Of a stretch of DNA of 64,000 nucleotides, positions 27,209 to 35,645 are shown in pieces. Under the pieces are notes generated by a model. That model did no database searches, was not told the origin of the DNA, and saw nothing but the letters and a program-made list of their open reading frames with translations. The position numbers were made by a program, and so were the translations under genes. Each line of letters begins with the position of its first letter. The first letter of the stretch is position 1. Origin of the DNA: Nesterenkonia lutea (GTDB lineage: Bacteria > Actinomycetota > Actinomycetes > Actinomycetales > Micrococcaceae); contig NZ_JADBED010000001.1 of assembly GCF_014873955.1 (NCBI RefSeq), positions 558,001-622,000 of the forward strand. The letters are read 5' to 3'.

Positions 27209-28621
27209 TTGTCGTCGTCATGGCCGTCGCATTTCGAAGCTGATGTCGTCCGCGAGGCATTCGGGACTCGTCTTGCGGGTTACACCATTGCGCTGGAAGC
27301 CTGGCGCAGGGGTCTCAGGGTCAGGTTCTTCGACAGCCAACTGCGGAGATATGAACTGTCCGACGGAACTACTCGAATCCGATTCGACAAGACTCGTCCG
27401 TCGCTGACGACTCGTGCGGCGATCAAGATCGAGCAGAATAAGCACTCTACAAACTCGCGTCTCCACGCGGCGGGGGTGCCAGTGCCAGTGAGTTTCGTGC
27501 TGGACCCTTTCAACGCCGGCGTAGAAGGTGAGCTGCTGTCTCGTGCTGCCAGAGCAGGCTTCCCCTTGGTGCTGAAGCCGCTCCGCGGCAGCATGGGACG
27601 TGACGTGTTCACAAACCTGCGTACACGTGAGGACCTGGTCGATACCTTCCGGTATCTCGTTTCGCGTTGCAAGCCCGGAGAGAAACTGGTCCTGGAGAGC
27701 CATTTCGCGGGCGAAGACTATCGTGTCCTAGTAGTAGGCGACCGGGTCGCTGCGGCTTGTCTGCGCCGACCAGCCAACGTGGTCGGTGACGGAGTCAGCA
27801 CGATTCAAGAACTGATCGACATGAAGAACTCCGTCCGCTTAGAAAACCCCTACCTGTGTAAGAAGCTGATCAAACGGGACCGTGAGGTGGACCAGTTCCT
27901 CCAACGTCAGGGATTCAGTCTGAGTCATACTCCGGCTTCGGGTGTAGAGGTACCACTACGTGGCAAAGCCAACGCGAGCCAGGGTGGGGACAGCATCGAC
28001 AAGACTCATGAGCTGCCGGCCGCCGTCAAGGACGCCGCCGTGCAAGCCGTGGCCGCGGTGCCCGGACTAGCCATTGCAGGCGTGGACATTCTCTTTGATA
28101 AGAACAGAACGCCCGTGGAGGACAGTTTTAGGGTCATTGAGATGAACTCGAGGCCAGAGATCGAGATCAATATGTACCCGTGGGAAGGCGAAGGCCAAGA
28201 CGCCCCCCGCGATATCCTGGACGTGTTCTTCCCTTCATCCAAGAGGAACGACGCACCTCTCACGCAGAAGCTTGCGCTGAACCTCGAGCAGCTTCTCGCA
28301 CCCCTGCGTAGTGCATCGGCGGACGAGGTGCTCGTGAAGAAGGTTCCAGCTCACGCGTACCCCGTGAGAGTTTCCTACAGCCTGACCCGCAGGGACGGAT
28401 TCTCGGGTGCAGAGAAAAGTGCGTTGCACCTCGCCGCCCGCCGCGCCGGTGTCTCTGGACGTTGTGAGACTGGCAGTGACGGAGGACGGTTGCTCCTGTT
28501 CGGGACAGAGGAGCGGACGCGGAAGTTCATTCGCTCAGAGGCCAGGCGGCTTGGCGTGGACCAGGACAGCAGGCGGCCGTGGACGGGCGTGGCCGCTCAG
28601 GGGTTCAGCTTCGACTCCTGA
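27209..28621 (+). CDS. ATP-grasp ligase with C-terminal extension (paralogue 3)
   Basis: A 470-residue ATP-grasp protein starting at a TTG with AGGAGAG five bases upstream. Elements in order: STNSRLHAAGVPVPVSFVL, FPLVLKPLRGSMGRDVF (ATP-binding lysine loop), EKLVLESHFAGEDYRVLVVG, RRPANVVGDGVSTIQELID, GLAIAGVDILFDK and FRVIEMNSRPEIEINMYP. The last group is the Mg-binding region. The final 100 residues form a small extra domain absent from the paralogues. This resembles cyanophycin-synthetase and gamma-glutamyl-ligase-type proteins. It follows wecC by 111 bases on the same strand, suggesting amide modification of the uronic-acid polymer; inference. Confidence 0.82.
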   Translation: MSSSWPSHFEADVVREAFGTRLAGYTIALEAWRRGLRVRFFDSQLRRYELSDGTTRIRFDKTRPSLTTRAAIKIEQNKHSTNSRLHAAGVPVPVSFVLDPFNAGVEGELLSRAARAGFPLVLKPLRGSMGRDVFTNLRTREDLVDTFRYLVSRCKPGEKLVLESHFAGEDYRVLVVGDRVAAACLRRPANVVGDGVSTIQELIDMKNSVRLENPYLCKKLIKRDREVDQFLQRQGFSLSHTPASGVEVPLRGKANASQGGDSIDKTHELPAAVKDAAVQAVAAVPGLAIAGVDILFDKNRTPVEDSFRVIEMNSRPEIEINMYPWEGEGQDAPRDILDVFFPSSKRNDAPLTQKLALNLEQLLAPLRSASADEVLVKKVPAHAYPVRVSYSLTRRDGFSGAEKSALHLAARRAGVSGRCETGSDGGRLLLFGTEERTRKFIRSEARRLGVDQDSRRPWTGVAAQGFSFDS

Positions 28622-28627
28622 GGTGCC

Positions 28628-30361
28628 TCACGTCCCGTCATGACTGGGTTCCTCAGATTTGGATCGCAGCTGATCCACCTCACGACGAGCAGACTCAAGT
28701 TCTTTCCGCAGACGCGCGATCTCTTCTCGGCGCCACTTGAGCTTTCCGTTGGCGGCTGCGATCCGTTGGTTCAGACTGCTGACGTCTGCCGTCGGGGCCA
28801 AGGAGCCCTGCTGGTAGGCACTGAGGGGAAGCTCGTAGGTCGCAGGATCCCAAGTCTTGCCGTTCAGGGGGTACTCCAGCAATCTCGGTTCCATGTCCTC
28901 GATGATCTTTCGAAAGAGGGACAACTGAACACGATCAATTTCCGGCACTGAAAGCATGAGTCGGATCATTTTTCGCGAACCAAACAACTGGTAGGTGTCA
29001 AAGGTGACATCTGATTCCACGATGTGGGCATGGTTCCAGTTCGCCACGCGGTGCTCCCAGATGAACAGGTCTGTCATGCGGTACCCGGCAGGCACTGATC
29101 TGAGTTTGGTCGTCTTGATGTACTCCTGGAACCCACGTTCCCCGAGTTGCCACCAGGGATCGTCCAGTGGGAGCTTCACGTCTTTCCCTCGTTTAGTCAG
29201 GCTCGCCATCCGTCGTGCGGAGATCTCCATGGTTTCGGCGTAGTGCAGCCGTTGAGCGAAGTGCCATTTGCCTACACCGTTGATCTGACCGCGGATATGG
29301 AGAGAGTCATGGGGTAGGTGCGAGTGGTAGACCCAGGAGATCACCGTGTTCGAGCGCCTGGAGCTGAGTTCCTTGAGCGTGTCCACAAAGGCCGCGGGCG
29401 GTCGCGCGGCGGTATTAAGATCGAACATCTGGTGGGTCAGTCCGAGGTCGGCTGACATCTGGGCGGCGAGCTTGTCTCTGTTCAGCTCTGCGCTCTGCCG
29501 TCCTGAACCCGCTGCTTTGGTGTAAGTGAACGTCTGGACGTCATCGGTGTCCCGCGGGTGAGCAAATGCTGCCAGCGAGGTGCGGGAATCCACCCCGGCG
29601 CTGGCAGAGACCACGATGGTGCGGCCACTCCGTTTCAGTACCTCCACCTGCGTCTTCAGAATCGGGATCATCTGGTTTGCTGCCTCGGTGACGGTGAGAG
29701 GCTCGTACGGCAGTGGTCCTATCCGGCGGATGGTGCCGCGGCCGAGCGTCAGCTCGGTATTCGGGGTCAACAGCCAGACGTCGTCGAACTCTGTGGTCCG
29801 CCCAGGAAAGTCGTTCGTGTTGGTGCGTCCGACCCACTTGACGTAGATGCTTGGTCCTCGGTCCAGCGTCCGCCCCACCAGGTTCACATGGGAGGCGATG
29901 ATTGTTCCCGGTCTGTCATGGAAGAGCGAGCGAGAGGCGATGGCATCAGTCTGGGCACGCACGGCGCCCTGGTGGTGATCGATCACGACGTACTGGCCGA
30001 ACATCTCTTCCAGCACGTTGAGATATCGTCGGCGAGAATGTTGCAGTTCCGAGTGCAGTCCTCTGGCGATCTCACCAAGGTCCGTGGTCCCCAGATTGGG
30101 ATCGAGACCGTGGCCGCATATGAGCACTTCAGTCTCTCCGTCCGAAACCATGGCAGCGCCCACCCGAGGGTCCCATCGGAAGGTCATCCCTGCGAATGTC
30201 AGGGTCTTCCAGAACGCAGGAACATCAGGTTCCATGCCGGATGCATGCAGGACATAGCCGCGGCTGAACCGAAGGTGTGAGTAGTCTGTCTGCGTCGCGA
30301 TGGACGCAGGATCTGCGGGGATATACTCCACGGTTGGCTCGTGGGCTGCGGATTCAACCAT
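28628..30361 (-). CDS. Asparagine-synthetase-like protein with C-terminal coiled coil (paralogue 2)
   Basis: A 577-residue relative of the protein at 1796-3547. The Ntn-like N-terminal half starts MVESAAHEP and so lacks the glutaminase Cys. The ATP loop is SASAGVDSRTSLA near residue 255, with an altered first Gly. The last 45 residues (LNQRIAAANGKLKWRREE onward) form a charged coiled coil, perhaps for partner binding. ATG 30361 is chosen because GGAG lies seven bases upstream; longer readings run into antisense of the next gene's leader. Converges on the ATP-grasp gene with a six-base gap. Likely an adenylating ligase or amidating enzyme of the glycan pathway. Confidence 0.75.
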   Translation of the reverse strand: MVESAAHEPTVEYIPADPASIATQTDYSHLRFSRGYVLHASGMEPDVPAFWKTLTFAGMTFRWDPRVGAAMVSDGETEVLICGHGLDPNLGTTDLGEIARGLHSELQHSRRRYLNVLEEMFGQYVVIDHHQGAVRAQTDAIASRSLFHDRPGTIIASHVNLVGRTLDRGPSIYVKWVGRTNTNDFPGRTTEFDDVWLLTPNTELTLGRGTIRRIGPLPYEPLTVTEAANQMIPILKTQVEVLKRSGRTIVVSASAGVDSRTSLAAFAHPRDTDDVQTFTYTKAAGSGRQSAELNRDKLAAQMSADLGLTHQMFDLNTAARPPAAFVDTLKELSSRRSNTVISWVYHSHLPHDSLHIRGQINGVGKWHFAQRLHYAETMEISARRMASLTKRGKDVKLPLDDPWWQLGERGFQEYIKTTKLRSVPAGYRMTDLFIWEHRVANWNHAHIVESDVTFDTYQLFGSRKMIRLMLSVPEIDRVQLSLFRKIIEDMEPRLLEYPLNGKTWDPATYELPLSAYQQGSLAPTADVSSLNQRIAAANGKLKWRREEIARLRKELESARREVDQLRSKSEEPSHDGT

Positions 30362-30632
30362 GGATGCTCCTCTGTGAACTGACGCTTTCGAATCATCTTC
30401 CCTGAAGGGAGGAGGAAGTTGAAACCGTATGAGCTGTGTCTGCTGGTCTGGAGTCCCGCGCTGACGATGCTTGTCAGTGCTTACGGAGTCCGAGACGTGT
30501 AGTCGCGCCGCCCAGGGGCCAGACGGCCACGGAGAGGCCCTCCGACCGGTGAAATGGACTCCCCGTCGATTGGACCGCGTAGAGTGCTCCGGGACGCATC
30601 TCAGATGCCGGGCAGCGTATGAAAGGGCACAG
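30362..30632. other. Divergent intergenic region
   Basis: About 270 bases shared by the leftward Asn-synthetase-like gene and the rightward two-domain glycosyltransferase. Open frames extend through it from both sides, but the ribosome-binding sites at GGAG (near 30370) and GAAAGGG (30621-30627) place the starts at its edges. No clear promoter hexamers were assigned. Confidence 0.4.
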
Positions 30633-33137
30633 ATGAGCACCACCGAGGACCTCTGGCGGGCTCGAATGATCCAGGGATACGCGTCTCGAGGAGCCGAGCG
30701 CATCACCGAGTTCGAGAACACCGCTCTCCGAGGCGCCTCGGTGCACATGCGCGAGATCCTAGCTTCCGGAGCCTCTCATGGCACCATGAGCTACGCCGAG
30801 CTGGTCCAGCAGGTTCTCGCGGCCAGGGTCTCCAGTTACTCACTGGACCTGGAATGGCTCGCCCGCCTCGCCGGAGTGTGCGCGCTGCAGAACACTGAAC
30901 CCACTGACACCGAATTAGCCTCAGCAGCTCTCAAGCTGGTAAACCGGCAACCCACCGAGGTCGTGCAGAACCGGCGTCGACTCCTGAAGCTCGAAGTCGA
31001 GCTGCTCTTTGAACAGCAGCGCTTCCCGGAGCTCGAGGAGCTCTTTGTCCGCCACCCTCAGGTGCGGTCCTTCCACTTCGACTATCTGGTCACAGACTCT
31101 CGCAGCCCCTTCATCCGCGGCAGCCACGGTCTCTCGCAGGAGAGGTGGCTGGAACGTTTCAACAGGCAGTTTGAAGACTATGGTCTCAGCCCCGTGACGC
31201 TGCGCCCCGGCAACGGGATTCCCTTCAACCGGCTCACGTACGACCCCGTAATGTCTGAGACTCCAAGCGTGGGGGAAGAACCGACCGATCCGCTGGTCAC
31301 CGTGATCATGACTGCATTCGAGCCTGAGCGGGAGGACGTCCTGCAGTCGGCACGGTCCATCCTGGAACAGACCTGGCAGAATCTCGAGCTGCTGATCCTC
31401 GATGATGCCTCGTCCGCAGAGTTCACTCCAATCCTCGACGAGCTCGAGAAACTGGATGAGAGAGTCCGGGTGATCCGGCTGAGCACGAATGGCGGGACCT
31501 ACGCCGCCCGCAATGTCGGGATCGCGCAGGCCCGTGGAGAGTTCATCACAGGCCAGGACGCCGACGACTGGTCCCACCCGCAGCGCATCGAAAGGCAGGT
31601 CAAGGACCTCCTCCGGCACCCGGACCAGCCGGGCAACCAGGTCTACACGGTGAACATGACCGAGGATCTGGTGCGCATCCGTCGCGGCTACCTGCCTTAC
31701 ATCCCCAGTGCGCCGACGCTCATGGCGCCCGCGCATCTGCTCCGGGAGCTTGGTGGCTACCTTCCGGCCCGGAAAGCCGCCGACAACGAGCTGCGCAACC
31801 GACTGGCCGCCTATATGCATCGGCCAGTCGGTCAGATCAAGGAACCGCTGATCTTCATGCGGATTCTTCCGGACTCTCTCTCCCGCGCCGACTTCCGCCC
31901 CGGCTGGCAGCACCCCGCCAGGCGAGCCTTCTGGAGCTCCTATAAAGACTGGCACTCACGCGCCACTCCTGAACAGCTGCGGCTCACCGACTGCGTCGAA
32001 GCCCCGCTACATGTTCCGGCGCGCTTCACCCAAGCCCCTGAAGTCGGTCCAAAGCTTGATGTGGTCATCGCCGCAGACTGGTGCGAATACGGCCCCACCC
32101 AGATCAGCGCACTCGAAGAGATCGACCAACTGCTGCACGCTGGATATCGCGTGGGCGTCCTGCACCTGGACAATGCGCTTCACCTTGCCCAATACGCCAG
32201 AACACACTGCGCGCCGATCGAGGCGCTCATCTCTTCCGGTCATGTCCAGCTGGTCCTCGCCGACGAAGACTTTCACCAAGTCGGGATATTGCTGGTGCGC
32301 AGCCCCGAGCTGTTGCAGTTCATGCCCGCCGGGGCCGCCGCCTTCACCCCCGAGCAGGTGGTGGTGACGGCCGAAGAGCCCCCACGTGACGCGCGTTCCG
32401 TGGTGAGCTACCTCCCGGGGGAGTGCACCCGGCACGCGGAGGCGTACTTCGGTCGCCGCCCTCGGTGGATGGCTGCTACGGAATCCATCCACGGGTCGCT
32501 GGCGGAGCTGATCCCGCCGGAGGACCTCAGCGGGCTGATCCACACCAGCCCCTTCGAGCCGCAGGCGACAACTCCGCGGCGGCGCTCGCTCTCCGCCCGT
32601 CGACCGGTCCTAGGCCGCTGGGCTGGCGTCACGCGGGACGACTGGCCCGCCCAGAGCGCTGAGACGCTGGCTCGCTGGCCGGCCGACGGTGAGACCGACG
32701 TCCGCCTCTATGGCGACCCGGGAGCAGCGCAGCGAGCCCTCGGTGTCCGACACCTCCCCGCGAACTGGGTGGTCTTCGAGCCCGGACAGACTTCCCGCCC
32801 GCGCTTCTACCGAGCCGTGGACTTCTTCGTGCACTACGCCCAGACCCCGCCCAGCAAGCCCGAGCGAGCCGTCCTCGAAGCGATGGCCGCCGGCACCGTC
32901 GTGATCCTCCCGGTGGCTTTCGAACCGGTCTACGGATCGGCGGCGGTCTACGCGGACGCCGCCACGGTACAGGCATCGATCCAGCGGTACAGCGCCGAGG
33001 ATGAACTCTTCGCCGCGCAGGCCGAACGTGGCGCGGCGTTCGCGCGGCAGCATACCTCGCCCGGTTACTCAGACTTCATCGGTCAGTTGGCAAATCAGGC
33101 CATGACCTCACTCAATCAGGAGACACTGACCCTATGA
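30633..33137 (+). CDS. Two-domain glycosyltransferase (GT2 plus GT4-like), short paralogue
   Basis: An 834-residue protein paralogous to the 1365-residue enzyme at 17397 but without its N-terminal beta-sandwich repeats. After about 215 helical residues a GT2 domain starts (PLVTVIMTAFEPE, LLILDDASS), with GQDADDWSHPQRIE near 306 as the metal-binding site. The C-terminal GT4-like unit ends in KPERAVLEAMAAGTVVILP and FEPVYGSAAVYAD. ATG 30633 has GAAAGGG six bases upstream. The stop overlaps the next gene by ATGA, so the small membrane protein is co-translated. Predicted cytoplasmic, adding sugars to the same surface polymer. Confidence 0.85.
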   Translation: MSTTEDLWRARMIQGYASRGAERITEFENTALRGASVHMREILASGASHGTMSYAELVQQVLAARVSSYSLDLEWLARLAGVCALQNTEPTDTELASAALKLVNRQPTEVVQNRRRLLKLEVELLFEQQRFPELEELFVRHPQVRSFHFDYLVTDSRSPFIRGSHGLSQERWLERFNRQFEDYGLSPVTLRPGNGIPFNRLTYDPVMSETPSVGEEPTDPLVTVIMTAFEPEREDVLQSARSILEQTWQNLELLILDDASSAEFTPILDELEKLDERVRVIRLSTNGGTYAARNVGIAQARGEFITGQDADDWSHPQRIERQVKDLLRHPDQPGNQVYTVNMTEDLVRIRRGYLPYIPSAPTLMAPAHLLRELGGYLPARKAADNELRNRLAAYMHRPVGQIKEPLIFMRILPDSLSRADFRPGWQHPARRAFWSSYKDWHSRATPEQLRLTDCVEAPLHVPARFTQAPEVGPKLDVVIAADWCEYGPTQISALEEIDQLLHAGYRVGVLHLDNALHLAQYARTHCAPIEALISSGHVQLVLADEDFHQVGILLVRSPELLQFMPAGAAAFTPEQVVVTAEEPPRDARSVVSYLPGECTRHAEAYFGRRPRWMAATESIHGSLAELIPPEDLSGLIHTSPFEPQATTPRRRSLSARRPVLGRWAGVTRDDWPAQSAETLARWPADGETDVRLYGDPGAAQRALGVRHLPANWVVFEPGQTSRPRFYRAVDFFVHYAQTPPSKPERAVLEAMAAGTVVILPVAFEPVYGSAAVYADAATVQASIQRYSAEDELFAAQAERGAAFARQHTSPGYSDFIGQLANQAMTSLNQETLTL

Positions 33138-33556
33138 CTCGCGGACTCTCTCAACAGCAGCTGGCACTGATCGCCGTCTATATCCTGGCCCTGGGGGTCA
33201 CGCTGGTCACCGTGCTGATGCAGCTGTGGGTCTTCGCCGCTGCGGCAGGCTTGGTGAGCTTCGGGCTCTTCTCGGCGCTGGTGATCCTCACCCTGGCAGC
33301 CATGACCCACACGGCCTCAGGGGTCCGTAGGCGACTTTTGGACCTGGAGCGCAGCGTCAAGCCCGCCCGCACCACAGCGATGTTCCGGCGCATCGATGAG
33401 CGCACGGTCCAGATCAACCGGACCCTCGATGCCACGGAGGCTCGGCTGCGAGCCAGTGAGGCACGCACACTGGCGGGGTTCGAAGACCAGCGCCAGCATC
33501 TGGAGGATGAGATCGCCCGCCTGCGCGCCGAAGTTCGCAGCGAGGCGCGCCGATAG
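33134..33556 (+). CDS. Small membrane protein with cytoplasmic coiled coil
   Basis: A 140-residue protein with two hydrophobic segments (LALIAVYILALGVTLVTVLM and AAAAGLVSFGLFSALVILTL). A charged, heptad-like C-terminal half follows (RRLLDLERS, EARLRASEAR, HLEDEIARLRAEV). No enzyme motif is seen. Its ATGA overlap with the preceding glycosyltransferase suggests it anchors or scaffolds that enzyme at the membrane. The Asn-synthetase-like neighbour also ends in a coiled coil, so a complex is conceivable. Family not recognised. Confidence 0.7.
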   Translation: MTRGLSQQQLALIAVYILALGVTLVTVLMQLWVFAAAAGLVSFGLFSALVILTLAAMTHTASGVRRRLLDLERSVKPARTTAMFRRIDERTVQINRTLDATEARLRASEARTLAGFEDQRQHLEDEIARLRAEVRSEARR

Positions 33557-33649
33557 AGGCGGTGGACCTGAAGTCCTTGCCACAGGTGCGTCGGGTGCTG
33601 ACCTCGGGCGCGAGTTGACCGCACCCGAGGACGACGGCATGCTCAACAG

Positions 33650-34390
33650 GTGAAGCCTGAAGAGACGCGTATCGCGTTGCTCATCGATGCCGACAATGCG
33701 CCGGCATCCAAAGTCGATGTCGTCTTGGCCGAAGTGGCTCGCCACGGCGTAGCCAATGTTCGGCGAGCTTACGGGGACTGGAAGAGTCCCCGGCTGCAGC
33801 AGTGGGAGGCGGCCCTGCATCCCTACGCGATCAGACCTATGCAGCAGTTCGCCTACAGCACGGGCAAGAACGCCGCGGACATGGCGATGGTCATCGACGC
33901 GATGGATCTTCTCCGCGCCGGTTCCGTCGATGCCTTCGCTCTCGTGTCCAGCGACGCAGATTTCACGCCGCTGGTGATGCGCATACTGGCGGACGGTCTG
34001 AAGGTCTACGGCTTCGGTCAGAGGAAGACCCCGGAACCGTTCGTCAACGCCTGTTCCCTGTTCGTCTATGTCGAGGGCCTGGGGCCACCTACAGCAAGTC
34101 CTGAGGCAGCGCCGGAGACAGACACCGCTGCAACGAAGCTGCGTGGTGACGCCCGGCTCGTGCTCTTGATGCGCAACGCTGTTGAGGCCGCGACGGGTGA
34201 TGACGGCTGGGCGCATCTGGCCGCCGTGGGAAACCAGATCGGCAACCAGGCATCGCTCGATCCCCGCAACTACGGATATCGAAAGCTCAGCGACCTCATC
34301 GAGTCAATCGGGCTGTTCGAGGTCAGGCGGGTGAACCAGGTCGTTCACGTCCGAGACAAACGCACACCGACGCGAAGTGCAGCCGGCTGA
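33650..34390 (+). CDS. NYN-domain putative RNase with LOTUS/OST-HTH domain
   Basis: A 246-residue protein. Residues 8-150 form a NYN (PIN-like) nuclease fold: IALLIDADNAPASKVD supplies two acidic residues, and FALVSSDADFTPLVMRI carries the SSDxDF acidic motif. Residues 165-236 (DGWAHLAAVGNQI, YGYRKLSDLIESIGLFEVRR) fit an OST-HTH/LOTUS RNA-binding domain. The combination is known in LabA/Limkain-type proteins thought to act on RNA. GTG 33650; the ribosome-binding site is weak. It sits among glycan genes without an obvious pathway link and converges on the GT2 gene 32 bases downstream. Confidence 0.88.
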   Translation: MKPEETRIALLIDADNAPASKVDVVLAEVARHGVANVRRAYGDWKSPRLQQWEAALHPYAIRPMQQFAYSTGKNAADMAMVIDAMDLLRAGSVDAFALVSSDADFTPLVMRILADGLKVYGFGQRKTPEPFVNACSLFVYVEGLGPPTASPEAAPETDTAATKLRGDARLVLLMRNAVEAATGDDGWAHLAAVGNQIGNQASLDPRNYGYRKLSDLIESIGLFEVRRVNQVVHVRDKRTPTRSAAG

Positions 34391-34422
34391 GAGAGCTTCC
34401 TTGATCTCTCTACCAGCCCCTT

Positions 34423-35553
34423 CTACGCCGTTCCGCGGACATCAGTACGCACCCGCTGGGCCGCAGCGGTGAGCTTCCCGCCGTCGGCCGCATCCTCGGC
34501 TGTGGCCTCGCGCAGGGTGTCTAGCATCATCTGCGCGCCGTCGGTGAGCCGCGAGCGCTGCGTCTGGGCGCCGTAGAGCTCGGCCATGCCCAGCGCCTGC
34601 TGAGCCAGTTCAACGATGGCGGCGTCGTCGTCCTTGCGCAGCAGCAGCATCGGGAGGTGGAGCTTCAGCAGGCGGTTCCAGTAGTCGGCGCGCATCTTCC
34701 CGGCACGGGTGCTGGTCCGGCCGCCCTGGCCGCGTCCCAGGGCCAAGATGCCGAAGCAGTCGTGGAGGAACTGCAGCTGTTTCTTGGCCGGGATCTCCGC
34801 GCGCGAGACGTTCACCCGGCTCTTGGTTGACGTGGTCTCCGCCTCGGGCGAATCCATGGTGAGGAAGTAGCAGTCCACGTCCTCGACCATCGCTACCCGT
34901 TCCGCGTGGAGGAAGGCGCTGATCATGAACGGGTGATCACTCGCGTAGATCAGGGACTCGTTGAACCGGTAGTCGAGGCCGCGGATGAACGCGGTGCGAA
35001 ACAGCTTCTGCACATGCAGGCTGTTCAGCCATCCCGAGTGGTAGTCCCGGGCCGCGGCAGGTTCACGGGGCTCCAGCACGTTCGGTGCCGAGCGGTTCAC
35101 CCCCACATAGCGGCCCACCACAATGTCCGCGCCCCGTTTCTTAGCGGCCTGGGTCATCGCCTGCAGCGCCTCGGGTCCCAGGTAGTCGTCGGCATCGACG
35201 AAGAACACGAACTCGCCCGCGGCTTCATCCATGATTGTGTTGCGGCCCTTGGACGGGCTGCCCGAGGCTCGGTGCTGCCTGACGGCGAAGCCTGCCCAGG
35301 AGGCCTTGTGTTCGTGCTCGCGGGCGGCCGCGAAGGTCTTGTCCTTGGAACCATCGTCCACCACGAGCACCTCGATGTGCTCAGCCCCGAGCGTCTGCGC
35401 CGCGACGCTCTCCAGGCAGCGGGAGATCTTCTCTGCATCGTTGTGGCTGGTGATCCCCACGGTGACCAGCGGCGCACCGGCATCAGCGCGGATCCGAGAG
35501 GGGGAGGGGCGAGAGCGCTGGTACGGGCGAAGCCTGCGGAGTGTGCCGAACAA
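34423..35553 (-). CDS. Glycosyltransferase family 2
   Basis: A 376-residue GT-A enzyme. The donor domain has PLVTVGITSHNDAEKISRCL near residue 30, EVLVVDDGSKDKTF near 62 and FVFFVDADDYLGPEAL near 115, the DxD metal site. The C-terminal 170 residues are helical and rich in Leu and Ala, without membrane segments, as in teichoic-acid- and capsule-decorating GT2 enzymes. It is divergent from neuA, 92 bases away, so the two may share a regulatory region. Donor and acceptor unknown. Confidence 0.85.
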   Translation of the reverse strand: MFGTLRRLRPYQRSRPSPSRIRADAGAPLVTVGITSHNDAEKISRCLESVAAQTLGAEHIEVLVVDDGSKDKTFAAAREHEHKASWAGFAVRQHRASGSPSKGRNTIMDEAAGEFVFFVDADDYLGPEALQAMTQAAKKRGADIVVGRYVGVNRSAPNVLEPREPAAARDYHSGWLNSLHVQKLFRTAFIRGLDYRFNESLIYASDHPFMISAFLHAERVAMVEDVDCYFLTMDSPEAETTSTKSRVNVSRAEIPAKKQLQFLHDCFGILALGRGQGGRTSTRAGKMRADYWNRLLKLHLPMLLLRKDDDAAIVELAQQALGMAELYGAQTQRSRLTDGAQMMLDTLREATAEDAADGGKLTAAAQRVRTDVRGTA

Positions 35554-35645
35554 GAGTGTCTTCCCTGTTTCTGGGGGCCGGGAGGGTCTGAAGACAATAT
35601 GCCATACCCCTGGTGCGCGACGCCGAATGGGTAGACTCGACGGCT

